From assembly GCF_900683735.1 (NCBI RefSeq), contig NZ_LR215979.1, positions 2,294,001-2,358,000 of the forward strand: DNA of 64,000 bases, read 5' to 3'. Under the pieces are notes generated by a model, which did no database searches, had not been told where the DNA came from, and saw nothing but the letters and a program-made list of their open reading frames with translations. Source of the stretch: Fusobacterium ulcerans ATCC 49185. GTDB lineage: Bacteria; Fusobacteriota; Fusobacteriia; Fusobacteriales; Fusobacteriaceae. The stretch's first letter is position 1. Each line of letters begins with the position of its first letter. The translations under genes and the position numbers were made by a program. Positions 48,416 through 57,682 of the stretch are shown here, piece by piece.

Positions 48416-49162
48416 TTATATAATTTTCTCAACTCCATGTGGAGAAATTCTCTCTTCTTTTGGTGGAAGCTCCATATAATTTCCATATATTTTTTCTAAA
48501 TACATGTGATAGTTTTTAGGAACCTTATAAAATGAACCTTCAAACTCTAATTCTTCTAATGGATAAAATTCATCTGTAGGTAAAAGCATAAGCTTAAAAT
48601 GTGAGTCAATACCACGGCCTACATATGAAGATTTCTGCTTTGAAGTTATCCAGTTTATAAAAAAATTTTTTCTAAAAATATTTCTCATAATTTGTGATCG
48701 AATAAATTTAAAAAAGTTTTGAAAATTATTTTTATAATTTCCATTTTTATTTTTTTTTTCACGAATTAATTCAATAAAATAATCATCAATAAATTTCACT
48801 AAAGAATAATTGGAATAATAATCAAAAGGTAAAATATCGATAGCTATTTTTTTTGTTTTTCCTTTTTTATTTATTATAAAATTACATTTATTTTCTAACT
48901 TTAAAAATTTTTTTCTATGAATTACTAAAGAAAAGTCTGGGTGGTTTTGATATTTTTTATAAATATTCAACAATTTATTATAATTTTTTCTATCCAGAGC
49001 TATATCTATATCATCATCCCAAGGAATAAAACCTTTATGTCTAACAGCACCTAGCAATGTTCCAAAATCTAACCAATATTCTATATTATTTTCTGTACAA
49101 ATTTTTACAAAATATTCTAACATTTCTTTCTCGATTGATTGTAATTTTTCTAGTTCTTTCAT
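48416..49162 (-). CDS. LicD-family transferase 2
   Basis: A 248-residue LicD protein, close paralogue of 45485-46228: IEYWLDFGTLLGAVRHKG, FIPWDDDIDIALDR, YVGRGIDSHFKL and LPTDEFYPLEELEFEG. GAGGGGAAAG precedes ATG 49162. It stands alone between a terminator on its 3' side and a remnant of rfbB upstream, so it may be a separate cassette. Group transferred unknown (phosphocholine is the family precedent). Confidence 0.85.
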   Translation of the reverse strand: MKELEKLQSIEKEMLEYFVKICTENNIEYWLDFGTLLGAVRHKGFIPWDDDIDIALDRKNYNKLLNIYKKYQNHPDFSLVIHRKKFLKLENKCNFIINKKGKTKKIAIDILPFDYYSNYSLVKFIDDYFIELIREKKNKNGNYKNNFQNFFKFIRSQIMRNIFRKNFFINWITSKQKSSYVGRGIDSHFKLMLLPTDEFYPLEELEFEGSFYKVPKNYHMYLEKIYGNYMELPPKEERISPHGVEKII

Positions 49163-49274
49163 TCTTTCCCCTCACTAATTGTTTTTCTTAAATTATGTAG
49201 ACTTACTTCTTTTACTATCTTTAAATTATAGATATCTTAATAAAAAATACCTTTCATTCTAAATAATTTTCTTT

Positions 49275-49415
49275 TCTCAAATACCACCTTATTGTTTTTT
49301 ATATTCCTTTATCAAATGATGTTTCTAAATACTCCTATATTTTATCTGAATCTATTGCATATCTCGCATCATGTCCTAATATATCCTGTACAAGAATTTA
49401 TCAAATCATATGATT
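49275..49415 (-). pseudogene. Remnant of a third rfbB (3' end only)
   Basis: Aligned with the 3' end of rfbB (20180-20356), the anchors AAATACCA.CTTATTGT, ATCAAA.GATGTTTCT, ATCTATTGCATATCT.GCAT and TATCCTGTACA...TTATCAAATCATATGAT appear in order, with an internal deletion of roughly 15-20 bases and scattered changes. It is clearly older than the near-identical copies 1 and 2. Confidence 0.85.
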
Positions 49416-49539
49416 ATTTCGCTCTATTTAAAAAAATAATTAATAAAAGACTAATTTAAATATTAATAATTATCTTTAAATTTAATTCTAAACTTTTTCA
49501 GCAATATATTTATGTTGAAATTATGTTTCCTAATACAAA

Positions 49540-49569
49540 AAAGAGAATGGCTTTTAAAGCAATCTCTTT
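49540..49569 (-). terminator. Terminator after rfbB copy 2
   Basis: AAAGAGA and TCTCTTT form the outer stem and GCTTT/AAAGC the inner stem; on the - strand it runs into six T. It begins 23 bases after the rfbB stop. Confidence 0.8.
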
Positions 49570-49591
49570 ACTTGTTTTTTATTTAATTTTA

Positions 49592-50752
49592 TTATTTACT
49601 TAAAACTTTTTCTACCCATCCTTGATTATCTAGATACCATCTTATTGTCTTTTCTATTCCTTCATCAAAAGATGTCTCTGGATACCACCCTAATTCTGTT
49701 ACTATCTTTTCTGGGTCTATTGCATATCTTGCATCATGACCCAGTCTATCCTGTACATAGCTTATCAAATCATATGATATATTTTCTACATCAGTTTTTA
49801 ATACCTTTCTGTACTCTGGTTCCTCTTTCATTATCTTAGCTATAGTATCTATTGTTAGTTTTACTATATTTATATTTTTTTCTTCATTAAAACCGCCAAT
49901 ATTATATACTTCCCCTAATCTTCCATTATTTATTACCATATCTACTGCTTTATTATGATCTTTTACATACAGCCAGTCTCTTACATTGCTTCCATCTCCA
50001 TATACTGGCAGTTTCTTGCCTTCCAGTATATTTTTTATAATAAGTGGTATCAGCTTTTCTGGAAACTGATATGGTCCATAGTTATTTGAACATCTTGTTA
50101 TATTCATTGGAAATTTATATGTTTCTGCATATGCTCTTACTATCATATCGCTTGATGTTTTTGAGGCTGAATATGGTGATCTAGGATCCAATGGTGTTTC
50201 CTCTGTAAAGAATTTATCTCCATATGTTTTCAGATTCTTTCTTCCTTCTGCTACTTTCTTTACTCTATTATCAAGCACAAGCTCTTTTGCTTCTGTATAG
50301 TCTTTTGAAAGTGAACCGTATACTTCATCTGTAGATATATGTAAAAATTTTTTTCCTTCTTTATACACAGGATATCCATTTTCATCTCTTCCTATACTCC
50401 AGAATTTCTTAGATGCTTCCAACAGGTTTTGTGTTCCCAATATATTTGTTTCCAAAAATATCTGAGGATTTGATATACTTCTGTCTACATGAGATTCTGC
50501 TGCAAAGTTTACTACATAGTCTATTTCATATCTGGAAAATATATCTTCCACCAATTCTCTATTGCAGATATCTCCTTTTACAAATTCTACTTTTTTAGAA
50601 TCTATTTCCTCTTGTATATTTTCAATATTTCCTGCATAAGTCAATTTATCTAAAACTATTATTTTTATTTTCTCTTTGTACTTTTCAAGCATATATTTTA
50701 CAAAATTTGTTCCTATGAAGCCTGCTGCCCCTGTTACAAGATATGTCTTCAT
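49592..50752 (-). CDS. rfbB: dTDP-glucose 4,6-dehydratase, copy 2
   Basis: 386 residues, almost identical to the product of 20148-21308: same TGAAGFIG, STDEVYGS and YSASKTSSD motifs. Differences cluster at the two ends (for example YMLEKYKEKIKII against YILEKYEEEIRIV; NQGWVEKVLSK against NQEWIEKILSK), while the middle shares a DNA run of over 300 bases. ATG 50752 directly follows the rfbCD stop, with GGGAGAG inside that gene's end. It is the last gene of the large core cluster, as copy 1 is last in the O-antigen operon. Here it supplies dTDP-rhamnose synthesis. Confidence 0.95.
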   Translation of the reverse strand: MKTYLVTGAAGFIGTNFVKYMLEKYKEKIKIIVLDKLTYAGNIENIQEEIDSKKVEFVKGDICNRELVEDIFSRYEIDYVVNFAAESHVDRSISNPQIFLETNILGTQNLLEASKKFWSIGRDENGYPVYKEGKKFLHISTDEVYGSLSKDYTEAKELVLDNRVKKVAEGRKNLKTYGDKFFTEETPLDPRSPYSASKTSSDMIVRAYAETYKFPMNITRCSNNYGPYQFPEKLIPLIIKNILEGKKLPVYGDGSNVRDWLYVKDHNKAVDMVINNGRLGEVYNIGGFNEEKNINIVKLTIDTIAKIMKEEPEYRKVLKTDVENISYDLISYVQDRLGHDARYAIDPEKIVTELGWYPETSFDEGIEKTIRWYLDNQGWVEKVLSK

Positions 50753-52180
50753 CTATATCTCTCCCTTTTCTTTCATTTCTTCTAAAAATCTATCTATCCC
50801 ACTTTTCCAATGTGGTATCTTTTTATTAATTATTTTTTCTATCTTACTACTATCTAACTTTGAGTATTCTGCCCTTTTTGCTGGTAATGGAAACTCTTCT
50901 GTCTTTGCTCTTTCAATTATTCCTTTCCAGCCTATTTTCTTTAATATATATTGGGCTTGTTCAAATTTAGAAGCTTCCCCATCATTTGATAGATGATACA
51001 ATCCATACTTATCTGTCTGAATAAGCTCCCATGAGTATTCTGCTAGATCTTTTGAATATGTTGGAGAGGATATTTGATCATCTACTATTCTTAATTTATC
51101 TTTTCCTTTGCTCCAATTTATTACCTGTTTACAGAAATTATTATTCCCCATTCCAAATACCCATGATGTCCTTATTACAAAACTTTTTTTATACTCAAGA
51201 GAATATTTTTCTCCTTCTAGCTTTGCTTTTGAATATGTTGATAATGGATTTGGAATATCTTCTTCTATATATGGTATTTCCTTCTCTCCATCAAATACAA
51301 AGTCTGTTGAATATGTTACAAACACTATATTTTTTTCTTTACATATCTCTGCTAGATACTTAGGTACATGAGAATTTAAAGCATAGCATTTCTCTGGTTC
51401 TTCTTCTGCTTTGTCTACATTGTTATATGCAGCGCAGTTTATTATTATTGTAAAATCATTGTTATCTACAAACTCTTTTACTTTCTCTTTGTTAGTTACA
51501 TCTAATTCTCTATAATCAGTAGCTGTATATTTTATTCCTATTTTATCAAAAAACTTTTGAAAATCCTGACCTAGCTGTCCATCTGCTCCTATAAGCAATA
51601 CATTTTCTCCAATATATTTTTCTGTGTACTCCTTAAAAGATTGATGCTTTTTATCTTTTTCTGATAAAACTATATCCTTTTCTTTTAATCCATATTTTTC
51701 AAAATTCCAATTGATATTTATATCTTTATCATTCCACATTATTCCTGAATCATATTGAGATGCATAAAATTCATCACATTTATATTCTATTTCTGTATCA
51801 TCTTCCAATGCTAAAAAACCATGAGCAAAACCTTTTGCTATATACAACATCTTTTTATTTTCTGCACTTAACTCAGTTCCACACCATTTTCCATATGTAC
51901 TGCTACCTTTTCTTATATCAACTACAATATCAAATATTCTCCCTTTTATTACTCTTATAAGTTTTGCTTGAGAATGCTTATTTTGAAAATGAAGTCCTCT
52001 AAGAGTACCTTTTTTAGATTTAGAATGATTATCTTGTATAAAATTTGTTGTTACTCCTATTTTTTCAAATTCAGTTTTATTATATGACTCAAGAAAAAAG
52101 CCTCTATTATCTCCAAATACTAAAGGTTCGATTATATATATTCCTTGTAAGTTTGTTTCTAGTTTTTTTAATTTATTCAT
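50753..52180 (-). CDS. rfbCD: RfbC-RfbD fusion: dTDP-rhamnose 3,5-epimerase and reductase
   Basis: A 475-residue fusion of two consecutive enzymes. Residues 1-190 are RfbC (FGDNRGFFLESYN, GTLRGLHFQ with catalytic His, KGFAHGFLALED). Residues about 193-475 are RfbD (NVLLIGADGQLGQDFQ, INCAAYNNVDKAEEEP, YSTDFVFDGE, YSKAKLEGE, RTSWVFG). Together they turn dTDP-4-keto-6-deoxyglucose into dTDP-L-rhamnose. The adjacent rfbB supplies the substrate, but rfbA is only in the other operon. The join is in frame with a short linker and no sign of a recent frameshift. Confidence 0.95.
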   Translation of the reverse strand: MNKLKKLETNLQGIYIIEPLVFGDNRGFFLESYNKTEFEKIGVTTNFIQDNHSKSKKGTLRGLHFQNKHSQAKLIRVIKGRIFDIVVDIRKGSSTYGKWCGTELSAENKKMLYIAKGFAHGFLALEDDTEIEYKCDEFYASQYDSGIMWNDKDININWNFEKYGLKEKDIVLSEKDKKHQSFKEYTEKYIGENVLLIGADGQLGQDFQKFFDKIGIKYTATDYRELDVTNKEKVKEFVDNNDFTIIINCAAYNNVDKAEEEPEKCYALNSHVPKYLAEICKEKNIVFVTYSTDFVFDGEKEIPYIEEDIPNPLSTYSKAKLEGEKYSLEYKKSFVIRTSWVFGMGNNNFCKQVINWSKGKDKLRIVDDQISSPTYSKDLAEYSWELIQTDKYGLYHLSNDGEASKFEQAQYILKKIGWKGIIERAKTEEFPLPAKRAEYSKLDSSKIEKIINKKIPHWKSGIDRFLEEMKEKGEI

Positions 52181-52236
52181 TAAAATATCTCCATATTTTC
52201 TTATTTTTATTCAATTATATCATATTAAAAAAATAT

Positions 52237-53628
52237 TTATTCAATTTTAAAAATATTTTTGAATTTCCTTTTTATAATTTGACTTAGAAATTCAATACCA
52301 TTATCATGAAATTGAAAAAGATTAAAAAACCACAGCAATACTATATAATATGGTATTCCTTCATTGTGTCTTGTCCATAAACTCCAAGACATTCCAGAAG
52401 CTAAAAAAGAAATTGAAGATACTAAAATTTGTAAAATTTCATTACTTTTAGTAATAAAATATTGTCTGCATATATCTATTGGTATCATTATTCCTAGAAA
52501 AAAAACAATAAATACTCCCAATATTCCATATTCTGCTAAAAAATCTATAAAAATATTATGTGTATCTGGAAATGTTTTAAGATAAATTTCTTTCGTTATT
52601 TTGATCTCATTATCGTTTTTTAAATATTTATTAGGATTAAAATCTGTATTTGAATATTCAATAAAATATTTTTGAGTATTTCCTCTACCACTACCAAATA
52701 TAAAGTTATTTTTAAAAGTATATATTCCTGCATCTATTAGGTAATAACGACTTCTTGTAGAAAAATCATTTATTTTCAAAAAGCATTCTCCTATTTTTGG
52801 TGAAAATTGTAATCCTGAAATAATAATAAATAACAAAATTCCAGATACTATAATTCCTTTCCAACCCCTATTTAATATTATTCCTATTGCTATTCCTATT
52901 ATTATTCCTCCAAGTGCTCCTCGTGCTCCAGCTTTTAATATGATCCAAATTCCTACAATAAAAGACATTAAGTTTATAAATTTTAAATATTTATTTTTCT
53001 CTAAAAATATTGAAAAAAAGGTATATGGAACTACTACTGAAAGAACTGATATTAAGTTACCTTTCATTTCATATACTCTCATTGTATTTATAACCTTAAA
53101 AAAAAGTCCAAATATAGTTAAAGGAAATATTTTCTTACATATAAATAATAAAATTTCATCTTTTATAAAAAGTATATTTAAAGAAAATGGAATTAATAAA
53201 TAAATACTCTCTTTATAAAAAATTTTTAAACTTTCTATATTTCCTGGAGATAAATAACTCCATAATAATCCAATAAAAAACCATGTTGCTAGAATTATAG
53301 ATAATTTACATAGTTTAAAATCAATTTTTTTATAATTACGAAATAAATTAATAATAGCTAAAAATAATAGAAACCTTATACTTTCATTTCTCATATTCCC
53401 ATATTCATATATTAAGCTTACAAAAAATTTATAAAAAGCTCCTTGTTCAAACAAATTTATAATTTCTATTCCAGTTATATCTTTTTTCCTATAAATAAAA
53501 TAACTTAAAGGAATTATTCCCAGTAATAATAATCCCTTGGTTCCAAATACTAGAATCAATAAAAATATAATCATTGAATATTTTAAAAATTTATCTTTAT
53601 TTTTTAAATTGATTTCAAATAATCTCAT
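52237..53628 (-). CDS. O-antigen ligase/polymerase (WaaL/Wzy superfamily)
   Basis: A 463-residue membrane protein with about eleven hydrophobic segments and a large extracytoplasmic loop containing FPDTHNIFIDFLAEYGILG, the conserved His region of the Wzy_C/O-antigen ligase family. Start choice: ATG 53628; the frame also opens at TTG 53640 but lacks a ribosome site there. It overlaps the upstream GT2 by 14 bases. Because a Wzy is already in the O-antigen operon and this gene is in the core cluster, ligation of O-antigen to lipid A-core (WaaL role) is the better guess. Confidence 0.8.
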   Translation of the reverse strand: MRLFEINLKNKDKFLKYSMIIFLLILVFGTKGLLLLGIIPLSYFIYRKKDITGIEIINLFEQGAFYKFFVSLIYEYGNMRNESIRFLLFLAIINLFRNYKKIDFKLCKLSIILATWFFIGLLWSYLSPGNIESLKIFYKESIYLLIPFSLNILFIKDEILLFICKKIFPLTIFGLFFKVINTMRVYEMKGNLISVLSVVVPYTFFSIFLEKNKYLKFINLMSFIVGIWIILKAGARGALGGIIIGIAIGIILNRGWKGIIVSGILLFIIISGLQFSPKIGECFLKINDFSTRSRYYLIDAGIYTFKNNFIFGSGRGNTQKYFIEYSNTDFNPNKYLKNDNEIKITKEIYLKTFPDTHNIFIDFLAEYGILGVFIVFFLGIMIPIDICRQYFITKSNEILQILVSSISFLASGMSWSLWTRHNEGIPYYIVLLWFFNLFQFHDNGIEFLSQIIKRKFKNIFKIE

Positions 53629-54544
53629 TATTAAATCCAACCTTTTTTAATTTCAAATATCTTATTTTAGTTTTTAATCTTATTTCTTTGTTAAAAACTA
53701 TTTTTTTTATTTTTAAAAAATTCTCTATATTTTTCCTTAATTCTTCTATTTCTATATTTTTTAATTTTTTATTATATTCTCTTATTAAGTAAACATAGTT
53801 TTCTAAAATATATTTTATAAAATAAATATCCTGTTTCTTATTTCTTTTTATTAGTTCTTCATAAACTTTTAAAGTATTCAAATAATAATATTCTTTTTTT
53901 TCATTAGAAAGACTGTTTTCTCTTTGATTATAATTATATAGTGAAATAGATATTTTTTTTACTTTTTGGCACCTTAATAAATATTCATAAATAAAAAGAT
54001 AATCTTCTGCCCCTTTTAGTTCTGGAAATTTTAAATTATTCTTTATAATTATTTCTCTTTTAAAAACTTTATTCCATACAGCCGTATTAATATTATTTCT
54101 AAATATTTCATTTTCTATATTTTTATCAAATATTTCATCTTTTTGAAATCTTAAATCTACTGTCAATTTTTCTGCAAAAATCCAATTAAATCCAAAAATC
54201 AACATATCAAACCCTTTTATATTACTGAAAATTGTTTCAATAGTATTTTTTTCTATCCAGTCATCTCCATCAATAAAAAATATATATTTTCCTTTAGCTT
54301 TATTCGCTGCTAAATTTCTGACACTACTCAATCCTTCATTTTTTTTTGTTACTATTTCTGCTTTTAATCCTTTCTTTAAGAATTCTTCACATATTTTTAA
54401 AGACTCATCTGTTGAGCCATCATTAATCAATAAAATTTCATAATCATTTTTTACACTCTGATTTAATAAACTTTCTAAGCATTTAGGAAGATATTTTTCT
54501 ATATTATATATTGCTACTGCTATAGTTAAATTAATTTCTTTCAT
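53615..54544 (-). CDS. GT2 glycosyltransferase
   Basis: A 309-residue GT-A transferase: LTIAVAIYNIEKYLPKCL, LLINDGSTDESLKI, EGLSSVRNLAANKAKG and the metal motif FFIDGDDWIE. C-terminal lysine-rich helices may touch the membrane. The start overlaps the end of the upstream GT4 by 14 bases and its own end overlaps the ligase gene, so the three are translated together. Donor sugar unknown; dTDP-rhamnose is a candidate because rfbCD and rfbB follow. Confidence 0.85.
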   Translation of the reverse strand: MKEINLTIAVAIYNIEKYLPKCLESLLNQSVKNDYEILLINDGSTDESLKICEEFLKKGLKAEIVTKKNEGLSSVRNLAANKAKGKYIFFIDGDDWIEKNTIETIFSNIKGFDMLIFGFNWIFAEKLTVDLRFQKDEIFDKNIENEIFRNNINTAVWNKVFKREIIIKNNLKFPELKGAEDYLFIYEYLLRCQKVKKISISLYNYNQRENSLSNEKKEYYYLNTLKVYEELIKRNKKQDIYFIKYILENYVYLIREYNKKLKNIEIEELRKNIENFLKIKKIVFNKEIRLKTKIRYLKLKKVGFNNEII

Positions 54545-55706
54545 TTTTTACTCCATTTTTTATAAGTTTTCTTCCCTCTTCTATAAATTTAAAAAGATTA
54601 TGATTTTCCTTTATCTTATTCACAGATTCTAGAATTTCAAGTTTATTATAATTATCAAAACAATATTTTAACCCATTTTGAAACTCTTCTAATTTATCAA
54701 ATCCATCTCCTAAAACTGTTCCTGTAAAATATCCATTATTCTTAGTTATATCATCTGGATTTTGACAACTTAATATTTTTAATCCATATGATATTGCTTC
54801 TAAAAAAGAAACTGGTATTGCTTCATGTATTGATGTATTTACAAGTACTTTAGCTTCTTTTAGTAATTTTTCTTTTTGTTCTCCTGAAACATGCCCCATA
54901 AATTTCAAATTTTCTATTCCTTTATATTTTTCTAATATTTCATTTATTTCATTACCTTGTCCACAAACATAGAATGTTTTTTCTGGAAAAAATTTTGCTA
55001 ATTCAAAATATATCCATGGTCTCTTTACTGAAGTTAATCTTCCTAAAAATACAACTGAATCTTTTTTTAAATTAAAATCAATGTTATTTTGTATTTCTAC
55101 TGGATTTGAAAAATATTTTATTTTAACATTTTTAGGCAACTTGTAGAGATCTATTGCTTTTTTCTTTAAATATTTTCCTTGAGATATTAATATAAGTCTA
55201 TTTTCCATATTTAGTTTATTTAATAATTTTTGTATTTTTTCTTCCCATTTAGAATAATAATTTAAATAACTATTATATTCATTTGATAATGTAACACTTT
55301 TTATCTCTTCCCAATCATACCTAGGTCTAGGATCCTGAATCCAAAGTATTAATTTTTTGCTTTCTTCTCTTTTCAAAACTTCATAAGCTATTTTGCTCAT
55401 TTCTATGCTCATATATATATCAAATTTTTGTTCTTTAAAAAATTTTTTTACTTTTGATAAATATATGAAATCAATATCAAATTTACTAGACCAATTTTTA
55501 GGTAAATAGTGTATTTTTATTCCATCTCTTATTATTGTTTTTGATTCTTTTTTTGAATTGCTGCCTATTATAACTTCTATTTCTATATCTTCTGAAGGTA
55601 AATATTTAGTAATATATTCCTTAGCTAGAATCCCATATCCTCCAAACCCACCTAAATCTTTATCATAAAATTCTTCAACTAAAAGTCCAACTTTTATTTT
55701 TTTCAT
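54531..55706 (-). CDS. GT4 glycosyltransferase
   Basis: A 391-residue GT-B transferase. KVGLLVEEFYDKDLGGFGGYG opens the acceptor domain, VVFLGRLTSVKRPWIYFELA the donor domain, and HEAIPVSFLEAISYGLKIL carries the E-x7-E-type motif. GGGAG-like sequence precedes ATG 55706. It belongs to the - strand core operon between a GT9 and a GT2. Confidence 0.85.
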   Translation of the reverse strand: MKKIKVGLLVEEFYDKDLGGFGGYGILAKEYITKYLPSEDIEIEVIIGSNSKKESKTIIRDGIKIHYLPKNWSSKFDIDFIYLSKVKKFFKEQKFDIYMSIEMSKIAYEVLKREESKKLILWIQDPRPRYDWEEIKSVTLSNEYNSYLNYYSKWEEKIQKLLNKLNMENRLILISQGKYLKKKAIDLYKLPKNVKIKYFSNPVEIQNNIDFNLKKDSVVFLGRLTSVKRPWIYFELAKFFPEKTFYVCGQGNEINEILEKYKGIENLKFMGHVSGEQKEKLLKEAKVLVNTSIHEAIPVSFLEAISYGLKILSCQNPDDITKNNGYFTGTVLGDGFDKLEEFQNGLKYCFDNYNKLEILESVNKIKENHNLFKFIEEGRKLIKNGVKNERN

Positions 55707-55783
55707 TTTTTCCCTCTATTTATATTTTTTATTATTATATTTTTCTATTTTCCTTATCATTCTTTATCATTTAAATGATTTCA

Positions 55784-56860
55784 TTAATATTCTTTAATTT
55801 CTTCCAAAGCTTTTTTAAAACTTTTTATAGATATATTATTTATTTCTTTATTTGGATAATTTTTATCTTCAAAATCATCCATTCTTTCTTTTTCTGGTCC
55901 TAAAATTTTTACCCAATCTGCTTCATGTTTAAATGGATTATTTAAATCTTTAAATAATGCTATTGTTTTTTTTCTTGATGAATAACTATAGTTATACAAA
56001 CCTGAATCAAATCCTATAAATAATCTAGAATCTGCAATTATTTCAAATACTTCTTTTAAATTTGTTTTATTCACCAAATTTATTATTTTAATTCCTTTTA
56101 AACTTTCCATTAAATATTCTGCATATTCTAACTGTAATTTACCGTTTCCTACTAAATATATTTCTTCTTCTGGAAATTCCTTTTTTATTTCTTTTATATA
56201 TTCTAACATCCTATATGGACTACATACTTTTTCTCTTGAAGTTGATCCTACTGCTATAACTATTCCTTCATTTTTTAAATTTGTATTTATTTTTAAATCT
56301 GGAATTAATTCGTCTTCCCTCAATTTTTTTTCAAGTATACCTTCTCCTATAGTCCTTATTTGACTTAATATTTTTTCAGTTCTATTTAACTCAATTACTT
56401 TTGTATAAAATTTATTATAAATTCTCACTGCTGGGTCTGTATCTAAAATTCCTATTCTTTCCTTAGATATTATATTCCCTACTACACTATCATTTGCATA
56501 TTCAAGATTAACAAATATTTTTATTCCTAATCTATTTATTTCTAAAAACTTTCTTATTCTTTTTAATAAATTATATTTTTCCACTTTTGAAATTCCTATT
56601 ACCTTATAATCTAATATTTCTCCTAATTGTTTATAGTTTTCTTGCATTAAAAAATAGACTTTATCTTTTCCAAATTTTTCTATTAATTTTTCTGATAATC
56701 TACTTCTTATTACTATGTCTCCTATTCCATCGGAAATTTTTATCAAAATTTTTTCTGGATTCTTTTTCTTTATAAAAAATAAAATTAAAAAAAATCTTGT
56801 TATATACATATTCAACAGATTTTTTATATATGACTTCTTCAAATAGTATTTTTTCTTCAC
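55784..56860 (-). CDS. GT9 (heptosyltransferase-like) glycosyltransferase
   Basis: A 358-residue GT9 protein: KISDGIGDIVIRSRLSE, IVIAVGSTSREKVCSPYRM, IYLVGNGKLQ and FIGFDSGLYNYSYSSRKK. Paralogue of 41265-42368 at clearly lower identity than the flanking 3-kb duplication. It lies directly downstream of the kinase gene, the same order as in block A. Probably adds a heptose or hexose to the LPS core. Confidence 0.82.
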   Translation of the reverse strand: MKKKYYLKKSYIKNLLNMYITRFFLILFFIKKKNPEKILIKISDGIGDIVIRSRLSEKLIEKFGKDKVYFLMQENYKQLGEILDYKVIGISKVEKYNLLKRIRKFLEINRLGIKIFVNLEYANDSVVGNIISKERIGILDTDPAVRIYNKFYTKVIELNRTEKILSQIRTIGEGILEKKLREDELIPDLKINTNLKNEGIVIAVGSTSREKVCSPYRMLEYIKEIKKEFPEEEIYLVGNGKLQLEYAEYLMESLKGIKIINLVNKTNLKEVFEIIADSRLFIGFDSGLYNYSYSSRKKTIALFKDLNNPFKHEADWVKILGPEKERMDDFEDKNYPNKEINNISIKSFKKALEEIKEY

Positions 56861-56915
56861 CTATATCTTCCATTCCTTTAATCTTTTATTGCTTCTTTCA
56901 GAGAAATTAGTCATT

Positions 56916-57665
56916 TTATATCCTCCATCCTTTTTTTCTCAATTCTTTCTTTTTAGATTTTATCCATTCTATAAATTTTAGTTTTTTTATTTTTCTTATA
57001 AGTAAAATTACATAGTATGAAAAATCCTTGTTTTTTTTATAATATCTTTCTTCTACTTTATATTCTTTTTCTATTACCAATAAATCATTCTTCATTATAA
57101 AAAGATCATTCCATCTCTTAAAATAAAAATACTTTTCCTTTTTCCCTTGAGTATCTATTATTTTTATTCCATTTTTAGTTTTTATAAAATTTGAAGTATT
57201 TAAATCTCCATGATATATTTTTTCTTTATGTAATTTATTAATTATTTTCATTATCTTATCTATATCTGCAATAGTTTTTATTGGCTCTCCATCTACACAT
57301 TCCATTAATATGTAACTTTCTTTTATAAAAATCTTTTTCTTTACAATAACTAAAAATGGAACTGCATATTCTGTAATTCCTTCTTTTATTCTTTCTCTCA
57401 CATTTATCAAAGTATTCAATGCCTCTCCATTTTTTATTAAAGTTTGTATTTTTCTTTGAGGTATTATAGTTTCTGATTTAGGTGATTTTAATATATACTT
57501 CTTTCCTTCTACTTCTATTTTTACTACATAATTTCTTTCTGTATTTTTGTAAACTTCTAATTTTTCATACTGCTTATCAACTATTTTCTTTCCTAACTCT
57601 TTATAAAATATTTCTTTTTCTGGATAATATATATTATATTCTTTATACTTTTCATTTTTTATCAT
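56916..57665 (-). CDS. LPS core kinase-like protein (RfaY family)
   Basis: A 249-residue protein-kinase-fold enzyme. ILMECVDGEPIKTI is the hinge-like region, KIYHGDLNTSNFIK the catalytic loop (His-Gly-Asp, Asn) and IKIIDTQGK the metal-binding DxxG/DTQ region. RfaY/WaaY phosphorylates heptose II of the LPS core. The C-terminal Lys-rich region suggests association with the membrane. Intact counterpart of the broken gene at 42365-43112. It starts 17 bases after the GT4 stop. Confidence 0.83.
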   Translation of the reverse strand: MIKNEKYKEYNIYYPEKEIFYKELGKKIVDKQYEKLEVYKNTERNYVVKIEVEGKKYILKSPKSETIIPQRKIQTLIKNGEALNTLINVRERIKEGITEYAVPFLVIVKKKIFIKESYILMECVDGEPIKTIADIDKIMKIINKLHKEKIYHGDLNTSNFIKTKNGIKIIDTQGKKEKYFYFKRWNDLFIMKNDLLVIEKEYKVEERYYKKNKDFSYYVILLIRKIKKLKFIEWIKSKKKELRKKGWRI

Positions 57666-57682
57666 CTTAATTATCCTCTGTT

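Larger units (their letters stand above)
49163..49591. other. Intergenic region with rfbB remnant
   Basis: 429 bases between licD 2 and rfbB copy 2. It holds a degraded rfbB 3' fragment (49275-49415), a leader-like segment related to 47.6 kb (49465-49530) and the rfbB copy 2 terminator (49540-49569). No open gene. Confidence 0.7.

Noticed and set aside
50413-51371. Overlapping + strand frames inside rfbB copy 2 and rfbCD
   Set aside because: Antisense shadows of highly conserved enzymes.
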